This document shows positions 1 through 7,066 of a DNA stretch of 8,524 nt, piece after piece. The notes beneath the pieces are model-generated. The model was given only the letters and a program-made list of their open reading frames with translations, was not told where the DNA came from and did not search any database. This stretch comes from an uncultured Dorea sp. (GTDB lineage Bacteria > Bacillota > Clostridia > Lachnospirales > Lachnospiraceae): positions 1-8,524 of the forward strand of contig CAJURK010000073.1 in assembly GCA_910588745.1 (NCBI GenBank), in the 5' to 3' direction. Numbering within the stretch: position 1 is the stretch's first letter; the number at the start of each line of letters is the position of its first letter. The position numbers were made by a program, and so were the translations under genes.

Positions 1-302
1 TGGAGCAGGAAGGGATTATTGGGGCGTTTGACAAACGTACCATTATAGAACTTTCTGGTGATGTGATTAGAGAAATCGCACAGAAGTATGAGAATGTGCA
101 GAAAGGAATAGGTGGAATGATGAGCGGAGCGTTACTTGAGACAGAAGCTAGGACAATTTTAAATAGAGGGAAAGACGAGGCTAAAAAAGAGACAGCACTC
201 AGAATGTTGCAGGATGGTGAATTGCCAATTGATAAGGTGGCGAAATATTCAGGGTTGGACATTACGGAAGTGGAATTATTAGCGGGTGTTCAGACGGTAT
301 AG
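1..302 (+). CDS. C-terminal fragment of an Rpn/PD-(D/E)XK-nuclease-like protein (5' end outside window)
   Basis: The reading frame is already open at the left edge (first full codon at base 3) and runs to TAG at 300-302. About 99 residues are visible and the gene almost certainly starts upstream. A GTG at 63 could be read as a start, but no clear ribosome binding site precedes it and the frame continues through it, so I treat this as a truncated-by-window gene. The end has a charged stretch (RGKDEAKKE) followed by a short helical module, LPIDKVAKYSGLDITEVELL. That arrangement, a lysine/glutamate-rich linker then a 'G-x-x-I-x-x-I-A-x-x-T/S-G-L-x-x-x-E-V' tail, is common at the C-terminus of Rpn family recombination-promoting nucleases and related PD-(D/E)XK proteins in Clostridia. 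The nuclease core itself is not in the window, so family and function are inference. It reads in the same direction as the jet operon and ends 75 bases before jetA. Confidence 0.6.
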   Translation, partial: EQEGIIGAFDKRTIIELSGDVIREIAQKYENVQKGIGGMMSGALLETEARTILNRGKDEAKKETALRMLQDGELPIDKVAKYSGLDITEVELLAGVQTV

Positions 303-312
303 AAGAGTGTGG

Positions 313-331
313 ATATTTTATAAGATATAAC
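313..331 (+). promoter_or_regulatory. AT-rich near-palindrome and weak -10 candidate in the jetA leader
   Basis: The 75-base gap between the upstream gene and jetA is the only non-coding DNA ahead of the operon. It contains a 16-base near-palindrome at 313-328 (ATATTTTATAAGATAT, one mismatched pair around a TTATAA core). A TATAAC at 326-331 could serve as a -10 box. No good TTGACA-like -35 lies 16-18 bases upstream, so the promoter call is weak. A TTGGAC at 255-260 with TATTAG at 277-282 inside the upstream gene is another poor candidate. Short palindromes are common in AT-rich DNA, so an operator role is only a possibility. Confidence 0.22.
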
Positions 332-377
332 TATTATTGGAAAATGAAAGAAGGATGTGGATAAGTTTGCTTGAGGG

Positions 378-1868
378 GTGAAAGGGAAATACAAATTGAA
401 ATATTTAGAATCAATTCAGGAAACCATATATTTGTCTGCCGGTAATGCGCCGCAATACCGGCGTATTATGCGGATTTTTTTTACAGAGTACGAAAAAATG
501 CATTTTCAGTTATATAAAGAAAATGTGTTGGATTTACTTAGGGAGTATCCGGAGTTTTCGGATTATTCTATGGAGCAGTTGAAATCAGATTTAGAGGCGT
601 TGGTTGGATGGAAAAATCTTACGCCCATCCAGGATCCGAAAAGAGTTTATACAATTGCGGAATATAAAAATAAGCAGTACCGTTATACCATGTCGGAATA
701 TGCGGTTGAGATAGAGAGAATGACGGTAAAACTGGAAAATCTTTTCATGGACAGTGGTAATCTGTCCATGAATTATTTTGTGCGGATTGAAAATGCACTG
801 AATGAAATGGAGCAGATTGACCGTCAGGAACTGAAAGCGGTGAATGAGTGGTGGAGTAATTTACAGGAAGATTTTAAGAGATTAAATCGGAATTATCAGG
901 ATTATTTGAGAGAATTCTATTCAGGCAAATCAGATAAGATGCTCAAATCTATTGAATTTGTCATACATAAAGACAGGTTTATTTCTTATTTACAGGAGTT
1001 TGTGCAGCAGCTTCAGAATAAATCCATACGTATCGAAAATATCATTGAGAAATTGCCGCGGCAGATAGTGGACAGGGTATTGGAGAGGGTTATTGAGAGC
1101 GAATTGGCAATCCCACACCCGGATTCGGAAATACAGGATTTAAGGGAGAATGCGATAAAAGAAAACATATACGGAAAATGGCAGAGTCTGTCAGATTGGT
1201 TCGTTTCGACAGATAAGTACCCAAGCGAAAGTCAGAAAGTAATGGATATTACAGATGAGGTCATACGCAAAATCATACAGAATGCGGCCTTGATCGTGCA
1301 GATCCAAAATTGGGGAATCAGCCGTAAGGAAGACTACAAGAAATTTGTGCAGATGTTTGCGCGGTGTGAAAATGTGGAGGAGGCGCATAAGCTTTCGGCA
1401 CATGTATTCGGAATACAGCATGTGCGGCATTTCAGGGTAAACCTTCCGCGTTCTACGGACAGCATAAACAGCGGCGTTTTTGATGAGCTGCCATCGGAAT
1501 ATGAATTGAAGCCCCATACCAGAACGTATAAACCAAGAATACATAAGTCCGGGTTTGAGAGTAAAGCGCTTGAGAAACTTACTCAGCGTAACCAATATTT
1601 GAAAAAACTGGAAGAAGACAGAAAGCTGGTTATGAAGTATATTCAGGACAGGCAGTTGGATATCAGCAGGATTGACGACTGCATTTCTGTGGATACGCGG
1701 GAGACTCTTTTGCGTTGGATTGCACAGGCAAATCTGACTGTTTCAAAAAGTGGAAGAACCGAGTATGGGCAGGTATTTCATTTAATAAAACAGGAGGGAA
1801 TCCATACGCTGAAATGCGAGGATGGGGATCTGATGATGCCCAGATATATATTTCAGTTTGAGGATTAG
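378..1868 (+). CDS. jetA: JetA, Wadjet kleisin-like subunit (TIGR02677 / DUF2397)
   Basis: The 496-residue cytosolic protein is of usual length for TIGR02677/DUF2397. The N-terminal part (about residues 7-115) has the family pattern: a YL-x-x-x-x-x-x-x-YLSAGNAPQYRRIMR stretch (10-32), an aromatic/hydrophobic helix ending MHFQLYKENV (41-50), then LVGWKNLTPIQDPKRVYTI (75-93). This resembles a winged-helix domain. A long helical middle follows. The end (about 425-496) looks like a second small domain (ETLLRWIAQA, then TEYGQVFHLI). In Wadjet complexes JetA is the kleisin that links the two JetC heads and carries JetB; assigning that role here follows from family and gene order. The GTG start at 378 is the first possible start after an in-frame TGA at 372-374. 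GAGGG sits directly against it, which is too close for a normal site. A TTG at 396 with AAAGGG nine bases upstream is a plausible alternative that would shorten the protein by six residues. JetB follows after 23 bases. Confidence 0.9.
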   Translation: MKGKYKLKYLESIQETIYLSAGNAPQYRRIMRIFFTEYEKMHFQLYKENVLDLLREYPEFSDYSMEQLKSDLEALVGWKNLTPIQDPKRVYTIAEYKNKQYRYTMSEYAVEIERMTVKLENLFMDSGNLSMNYFVRIENALNEMEQIDRQELKAVNEWWSNLQEDFKRLNRNYQDYLREFYSGKSDKMLKSIEFVIHKDRFISYLQEFVQQLQNKSIRIENIIEKLPRQIVDRVLERVIESELAIPHPDSEIQDLRENAIKENIYGKWQSLSDWFVSTDKYPSESQKVMDITDEVIRKIIQNAALIVQIQNWGISRKEDYKKFVQMFARCENVEEAHKLSAHVFGIQHVRHFRVNLPRSTDSINSGVFDELPSEYELKPHTRTYKPRIHKSGFESKALEKLTQRNQYLKKLEEDRKLVMKYIQDRQLDISRIDDCISVDTRETLLRWIAQANLTVSKSGRTEYGQVFHLIKQEGIHTLKCEDGDLMMPRYIFQFED

Positions 1869-1891
1869 GAAAATTCGCAGAAAGGGGAAAA

Positions 1892-3031
1892 ATGGAAGCG
1901 GCGAAAGCATTAATAGAAAATTGTTGGATTGATAAGAAGAGGGATAAGGAATTATATATGGAGGTTCGCAGGGAGCTGCCCAAGTGTCAGAAATTTTTCC
2001 GGGAGCAGCTTGGCTGGACGATCATCAATAATGAACAGATATTGAAGGTGGAGAAAATACCTGCCCATGCGGAGAGCTATATGGGAATAACAGATTTTTC
2101 GGAAAGCAGGGATTACTGCCTTTTTTGCGCTGTCCTGGCATTTCTGGAAGATAAGGAGGAGCAGGAGCAATTCTTGCTGTCAGAATTGGTAGATATGTTG
2201 GAACTACAGCTAAAAGGTGTGATGGATATGGACTGGACTTCCTTCACGCACAGGAAGTCTTTGGTTAGAGTGTTGCAGTTTTGTGAGCATATGAGGTTGT
2301 TAGAAGCATATGAAGGGAGTAGCGATAATGTTGGCAGCAACATAGGGCAGGAGATTTTGTATGAAAATACTGGGCTTTCCAGATATATAGCGGTGAATTT
2401 TGCATACAGCATAGCTAATTTCCAATCATGGGTAGACTTTGAGAAACAGCAGAATGCGGAAAGCGAAACGGACAGAGGCCATTATCGGATTAATCGTGTA
2501 TACAGGCAGATGGCTGCGGCACCGGCTCTTTACTGGAGCCAGTCCGACAACCCGGACAGCATCTATTTGAAAAACCAGAGGCAGTGGATACAGAAAAATT
2601 TCGGTGAGTATTTGGGAGGACAGCTTCATATCCATAAAAATGCGGCTTTTCTGGTCATGGATGAAGAGGAATCTTTTGGGGAAAGGCATCCAAGAGAGGC
2701 GATGCTTCCGGAACTTGTTTTGCTCTTTTGCGGACGGATCAGGGAAAAAGCGGACGAAGGTGTCTGGATGAAAAGGCAGGATGAGTGCATTATTGTTTCT
2801 AAAAAAGAGTTTCAGAAGGAACTTTATGATTGCCGTGATAGGTATAGAGCAGCATGGAGTAAAGAGTACAGGGAGATGGAAGACGAGAAGCTATTGACAG
2901 CGGTTACTTCTTATATGAAATCATGGATGATGATTGACGAGAGTGACGGGGAGATTGTCATTTATCCTGCGGCGGGAAAAATGATCGGGAATTATCCGGC
3001 AGAGTTTGAGTTAAAGGAGAAGAACAGATGA
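1892..3031 (+). CDS. jetB: JetB, Wadjet KITE-like subunit (TIGR02678 / DUF2398)
   Basis: This 379-residue protein matches the TIGR02678/DUF2398 pattern in order: an N-terminal helix, then KFFREQLGW (34-42), KVEKIPA (52-58), MGITDF (64-69), DYCLFCAVLAFLE (74-86) and FLLSELVDML (94-103). A later motif, MAAAPALYW (207-215), corresponds to the conserved 'RLLxDPVvY' region before a long helix and the 'L-x-I-H-K-N-A-A-F-L-V-M-D' strand. In Wadjet the JetB protein is a small winged-helix (KITE) dimer bound to the kleisin JetA and helps hold DNA in the motor; that role is from the family, not seen directly. The ATG start is well supported by AAAGGGG at 1881-1887. Its TGA stop overlaps the jetC start in an ATGA (3028-3031), indicating translational coupling and matched production of the two proteins. 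No frameshift or truncation is seen. Confidence 0.9.
   Translation: MEAAKALIENCWIDKKRDKELYMEVRRELPKCQKFFREQLGWTIINNEQILKVEKIPAHAESYMGITDFSESRDYCLFCAVLAFLEDKEEQEQFLLSELVDMLELQLKGVMDMDWTSFTHRKSLVRVLQFCEHMRLLEAYEGSSDNVGSNIGQEILYENTGLSRYIAVNFAYSIANFQSWVDFEKQQNAESETDRGHYRINRVYRQMAAAPALYWSQSDNPDSIYLKNQRQWIQKNFGEYLGGQLHIHKNAAFLVMDEEESFGERHPREAMLPELVLLFCGRIREKADEGVWMKRQDECIIVSKKEFQKELYDCRDRYRAAWSKEYREMEDEKLLTAVTSYMKSWMMIDESDGEIVIYPAAGKMIGNYPAEFELKEKNR
3014..3019 (+). promoter_or_regulatory. Strong ribosome binding site for jetC
   Basis: AAGGAG lies within the last codons of jetB, eight bases before the jetC ATG at 3028. It fixes that ATG as the start over the later in-frame Met7, and fits with the ATGA stop/start overlap for coupled translation. 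Confidence 0.75.
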
Positions 3032-6000
3032 GAGAGCGTTGGCATATGAACCGAATCGGTTTTGTAAATTTCTGGCTGTACGATGATGAAGTGTTTTCTT
3101 TTGCAGACGGGAAATTGCTTCTCCGCGGACAGAATGGTTCCGGAAAATCTATCACAACGCAGAGTTTTATTCCTTTTATACTGGACGGGGACAGAACGCC
3201 CAGCAGGTTGGATCCTTTTGGCTCCAATGACAGGAGAATGGAATATTATTTTTTGAACGATGGGGAGAAGGAGGAGGCCACCGGCTATCTGTACTTGGAG
3301 TTTCAGAAGGGGAACCGCTATCGGACGATTGGAATCGGACAACAGGCGCAAAGGGGGAAACCTATGGGCTTTTGGGGATTTGTCGTCTTGGATGGGAGGA
3401 GAATCGGATTTGATTTTAACCTGTACAGGGAAGTGGGAGATACGAAGATTGCGTACACGAAACAGGAGATGAAAAAGGAGCTGGGAGAAAACAATCTGTT
3501 TACGGAAACACAGAAAGATTATATGCGTTTTGTAAATAAACATATATTTGGGTTTCCTAGGCTGGAACAGTATGAACAGTTTATACGGCTGCTCATAAAA
3601 GTCAGGGCACCCAAGCTTTCCAAGGAATTTACGCCGAAGAAAGTATATGAGATATTGAACGATTCTTTGCAGACGTTGTCAGATGAGGATCTGCGCGCCA
3701 TGGTGGACGCCATGGAGAAAATGGATGATATACAGGATAAGCTGAATGGATTAAAAAGAGCTTATAAAGATTTGCAGATTATAAGGAATGAGTATGTAAG
3801 GTATAATCAGTATATGCTGGGACAGAAAGCGACCGCGTATCTGGAAGAAAAGAGGATGGTTGACGCGGCCAGGGAAAAGCTGGAAGCGGAGACGGATGAA
3901 TTGGAGGAGACAAAGGAACGGCTGGAGAAATCTTACGGTCATGCCGAGGCGCTTAGAGCGGAAAAAGGCCTGCTGGAACGAGAGAAGGAAGCCATCGGGA
4001 CAACAGATTTAGAGGAGGCGGACGAAAAATTAAGGCAGTGCCGGAAACGCCGGGAAGATGCGGAGAAAGAAATAGCGCTTTATTGCCAGCATATGGAGCA
4101 GCACAAAAATGCGATACGGGAGTATGACGCTGCCATACGTGAGATCAGGAAGAAGGTCGATGCCTGCCAGATGGAGATAGAGCGGTTTGTGAGTGATATG
4201 AATGAATTACAGGAGACAATCCGTTTTTCAGGGCATGGACAAATCGTAAGCTTGTGGAAATATTCGGAGAGCTATGAGGCATGTAAAAATATCAAAATTG
4301 AAATTGAAAAATTGTGCAAAAGCGTGGAGTCGGCATTGGAGGAGCTGAAAAAGTTCAGGGAAATACAGCTACAGTGGGACAGGCTGTCGGAAGAGTGCAG
4401 CGTTCTGGAGGAAAAGAAAGCGCAGGCGTGGCAGCAGGTGAACGATGCGGAGAAGATGGAGGACGGGCTGAGGGATGATTTGATTGAAGCATACTATGGC
4501 CTGGAGAAGCTTAACCAGGAATTTTATCTGTCCAAAAAGGAACTGGAACAGATATCGGCATATATTCAGAAATACCAGGGTATGGCAGACTATGGCGATA
4601 TACGCAACCTCGTTGGAAATATATGGGAGATGAAAAACCAAAAGCTGGGAAGCGAATTTTCCGCCTTGAAAGTGCGGAAGGAAAAACAGGCGGAGACTGT
4701 GAGAGTCTGCGGGGAAGAGTTGGAGGAATTGGAAAAGATGCCGGAGATCACGCCGGTGCGCAGAGAAATTTTGTGCAGGACGAGGGAAAAACTGTCAGAG
4801 AACCATATCGCCTTTTTGCCTTTCTATGAAGCGGTGGACTTTACGAAAGATGTTTCTGGGCAGGAGAGGGATTTGCTGGAATGTCAGTTGGAGGATGCAG
4901 GACTTTTGGATGCTCTGGTGGTGGCAAAGAAAGATTATATGCGGGCAATGCAGGTTCTGGGGGAATGGTCAGATAAGGTTCTCTGCTTAGAAGATTCCGG
5001 GAAAATGGGATACGGTAAACTGGCGGCGGTTGCCCAAGATATGGAACTGCGGAAGATGATCGAGCGGATTTTATCAAATATCGGGGAGGAAGACGGCTGT
5101 CAGATTGTGTTAAAGCCAAATGGCTATTTCAGGCACGGTGCGTTGGAGGGGTACAGCAGGCCGGAAAAGGAAGCGTGCTACATTGGGGAAGCCATCAGAA
5201 GAAAGAAGAGGGAGGAACAAATCAGAAGAAAAAAAGAAGAATTGCAGCTTTTGCGGCAGGAACTGGAGGCATTGGAGCAGGGAATAGCCGGATTGGAGAA
5301 ACGGATTGCCATCTTGCAGGAAGAATATCGCGGGCTGCCCGTATTTGACGAATTGGATGCGGCAATTGCGATGAAGAAGGATTTAAACTGGACGTTTGAA
5401 AAGTGCGGTGAAGAGTGCGGGAAGAAACAGAAAGAGAAAGAAGAATGTGAAACGCAAAAAAAGCAGTCCGCACAGCGGGTTATAACCAAGTGCAGGGAAC
5501 TGCCCTATGAAAGAAACATTGAGAGTTATGAGGAGATACTGGAAGCGCTTTATGAGTATAAAAGTCAGTTAGAATCCTTTCAGATCGCGGTGATGCGCCT
5601 TTTGGCGGAGCAAGACAGAGAGGATATGCAGAAACGGCTGATTGAGAAAGAGGAGGACGCAATCGATGCGGAAGATATCCATAAGAAAAGGGCGGAGCGG
5701 GAATTACAGGAACAGAGGCTACAGATTGAAAAATTGGAAGAATTCCTGAATGCACCGGAGAACAGGGAGAAAGCGGAACGGTTAAAAACAATTCGGGATG
5801 AGCTGGACTTAAAAAGTAAGGAAGAAACGGAATTAGGTAAAAAACAGGCTGTATGGGAAGATGCCGTGAAAAGATTGGAGCCGGATATTGAGATACGGAA
5901 AAGTAATGTGATGGAAAAAATGGAGAAGGAGGCCCGGCTCAGGCAATATTTTGATGAAGAATTATCTTTGGGGCTTGTATTTGCCAGAGAAAGCAAAACC

Positions 6001-7065
6001 ATACCGGAGGCGGCTAAACAGGCAGAAAGTGTTATCAGAGAAGCTGACAGAAATAGATCCGTGGCGGAGATTGTGTCGAATCTGGACAGGATTTTTCATG
6101 CCCATATTGGAAATCTGGTAACTTACGGGACGTTTATGGAGGAGTGTTTCGCGCAAGGGACAACAGATGCGATGGTTTTGCGTAAACGTCATAGAATCGT
6201 CTCTTATATGCAGGGGCGTAAACTATATTTTGAAGAATTCTATCAGGTAATCAAAGAGAGAATTGATGAAACCGAACTGTTGATCCGCCAAAAAGACAGG
6301 GAACTGTTTGAGAATATCCTGTCGGATACACTTAGCAGGAAGTTAAATGTCCGTATTGCGGAAAGCAGGAAGTGGATTCAGGATATGTCTTCCCTTATGC
6401 GAAAGATGGATACTTCCATGTCGCTGACCTTTTCGTTGGACTGGAGGGCTAGAACCGCGGAGGGTGACGGGGAACTGGATACGGCGGAGTTGGAGAAGAT
6501 GCTGAACCGTGACAGGGAATTGATGACGGCGGAGGATATTGAAAGGATCTCCGCACATTTCAGAAATAAGATTTATACGGTAAAACAGACGGCGGAGGAA
6601 AACGGTGAAGTCTTAAACTATTCTGATTTGGTGAGGGAAGCGCTGGATTATCGGAAGTGGTTTGAATTCAAAATGTTTTATTATCGAAATGACGAGAACA
6701 AAAAGGAATTGACAAACGGAGCCTTTAACCGCTTCAGCGGTGGCGAGAAGGCAATGGCCATGTATGTTCCGCTGTTTGCCGCGGTGAATGCGCAATATAA
6801 AAAGGCGGAGAATGACGATTTGCCAAGAGTGATTGCGTTGGATGAAGCTTTTGCGGGTGTGGATGACAAAAATATCAGCAGCATGTTTGATCTCGTAAGA
6901 AAGTTCGATTTCGATTATATCATGAATTCACAGGTGCTGTGGGGATGTTATGCGTCCGTACCCTTCCTGCGGATCGCGGAATTGCTTCGGCCTGCCAATT
7001 CTCAAGTAGTTACGGTGATCTATTATCTGTGGAACGGAAAACAGAGAATCATTGAGGAACAGTAA
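3028..7065 (+). CDS. jetC: JetC, SMC/MukB-like ATPase motor of Wadjet (TIGR02680)
   Basis: This 1345-residue ABC-type ATPase has SMC architecture. The N-terminal head carries a Walker A, GQNGSGKS (34-41), followed by PFILDGDRTPSRLDPFG, a hallmark of this family. A first long coiled-coil arm spans about 268-510, rich in E, K, L and R. A hinge-like middle (about 511-710) contains the TIGR02680 landmark PFYEAVDF (598-605) and LEDAGLLDAL (621-630). The second arm spans about 715-980. The C-terminal head has an ABC signature, FSGGEK (1236-1241), a Walker B, RVIALDEAF (1267-1275, catalytic Glu 1273), and a D-loop AGVDD (1276-1280). All ATPase residues expected for activity are present. In studied Wadjet complexes this subunit dimerises and drives ATP-dependent DNA loop extrusion to detect small circular DNA. 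SbcC or RecF-type repair proteins are the main alternative by motif alone, but the neighbours and the hinge landmark favour JetC. The ATG at 3028 overlaps the jetB stop. Confidence 0.94.
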   Translation: MRERWHMNRIGFVNFWLYDDEVFSFADGKLLLRGQNGSGKSITTQSFIPFILDGDRTPSRLDPFGSNDRRMEYYFLNDGEKEEATGYLYLEFQKGNRYRTIGIGQQAQRGKPMGFWGFVVLDGRRIGFDFNLYREVGDTKIAYTKQEMKKELGENNLFTETQKDYMRFVNKHIFGFPRLEQYEQFIRLLIKVRAPKLSKEFTPKKVYEILNDSLQTLSDEDLRAMVDAMEKMDDIQDKLNGLKRAYKDLQIIRNEYVRYNQYMLGQKATAYLEEKRMVDAAREKLEAETDELEETKERLEKSYGHAEALRAEKGLLEREKEAIGTTDLEEADEKLRQCRKRREDAEKEIALYCQHMEQHKNAIREYDAAIREIRKKVDACQMEIERFVSDMNELQETIRFSGHGQIVSLWKYSESYEACKNIKIEIEKLCKSVESALEELKKFREIQLQWDRLSEECSVLEEKKAQAWQQVNDAEKMEDGLRDDLIEAYYGLEKLNQEFYLSKKELEQISAYIQKYQGMADYGDIRNLVGNIWEMKNQKLGSEFSALKVRKEKQAETVRVCGEELEELEKMPEITPVRREILCRTREKLSENHIAFLPFYEAVDFTKDVSGQERDLLECQLEDAGLLDALVVAKKDYMRAMQVLGEWSDKVLCLEDSGKMGYGKLAAVAQDMELRKMIERILSNIGEEDGCQIVLKPNGYFRHGALEGYSRPEKEACYIGEAIRRKKREEQIRRKKEELQLLRQELEALEQGIAGLEKRIAILQEEYRGLPVFDELDAAIAMKKDLNWTFEKCGEECGKKQKEKEECETQKKQSAQRVITKCRELPYERNIESYEEILEALYEYKSQLESFQIAVMRLLAEQDREDMQKRLIEKEEDAIDAEDIHKKRAERELQEQRLQIEKLEEFLNAPENREKAERLKTIRDELDLKSKEETELGKKQAVWEDAVKRLEPDIEIRKSNVMEKMEKEARLRQYFDEELSLGLVFARESKTIPEAAKQAESVIREADRNRSVAEIVSNLDRIFHAHIGNLVTYGTFMEECFAQGTTDAMVLRKRHRIVSYMQGRKLYFEEFYQVIKERIDETELLIRQKDRELFENILSDTLSRKLNVRIAESRKWIQDMSSLMRKMDTSMSLTFSLDWRARTAEGDGELDTAELEKMLNRDRELMTAEDIERISAHFRNKIYTVKQTAEENGEVLNYSDLVREALDYRKWFEFKMFYYRNDENKKELTNGAFNRFSGGEKAMAMYVPLFAAVNAQYKKAENDDLPRVIALDEAFAGVDDKNISSMFDLVRKFDFDYIMNSQVLWGCYASVPFLRIAELLRPANSQVVTVIYYLWNGKQRIIEEQ
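7054..7059 (+). promoter_or_regulatory. Ribosome binding site that decides the jetD start
   Basis: GAGGAA inside the final codons of jetC sits seven bases before GTG 7067, a normal spacing. The longer option, TTG at 7052, has no convincing purine-rich site upstream and itself overlaps this site. The site therefore favours GTG 7067. Confidence 0.6.
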
Positions 7066-7066
7066 A

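Noticed and set aside
2992..3543. 183-residue open frame on the minus strand across the jetB/jetC junction
   Set aside because: It lies opposite strongly supported coding sequence including the JetC Walker A, has a Ser/Pro/Leu/Phe-rich composition typical of the antisense of a purine-rich gene, and shows no recognisable motif.
5580..6002. 140-residue minus-strand frame, very Ser/Phe-rich, opposite the JetC coiled coil
   Set aside because: The Ser/Phe/Leu bias is what the reverse of Glu/Lys-rich coiled-coil codons produces. No start signal or domain was seen.
3028..7065. SbcC/Rad50-type DNA repair ATPase
   Set aside because: There is no SbcD partner and no CxxC zinc hook in the hinge region. 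The GLLDAL hinge landmark and the flanking jetA, jetB and jetD point to TIGR02680.
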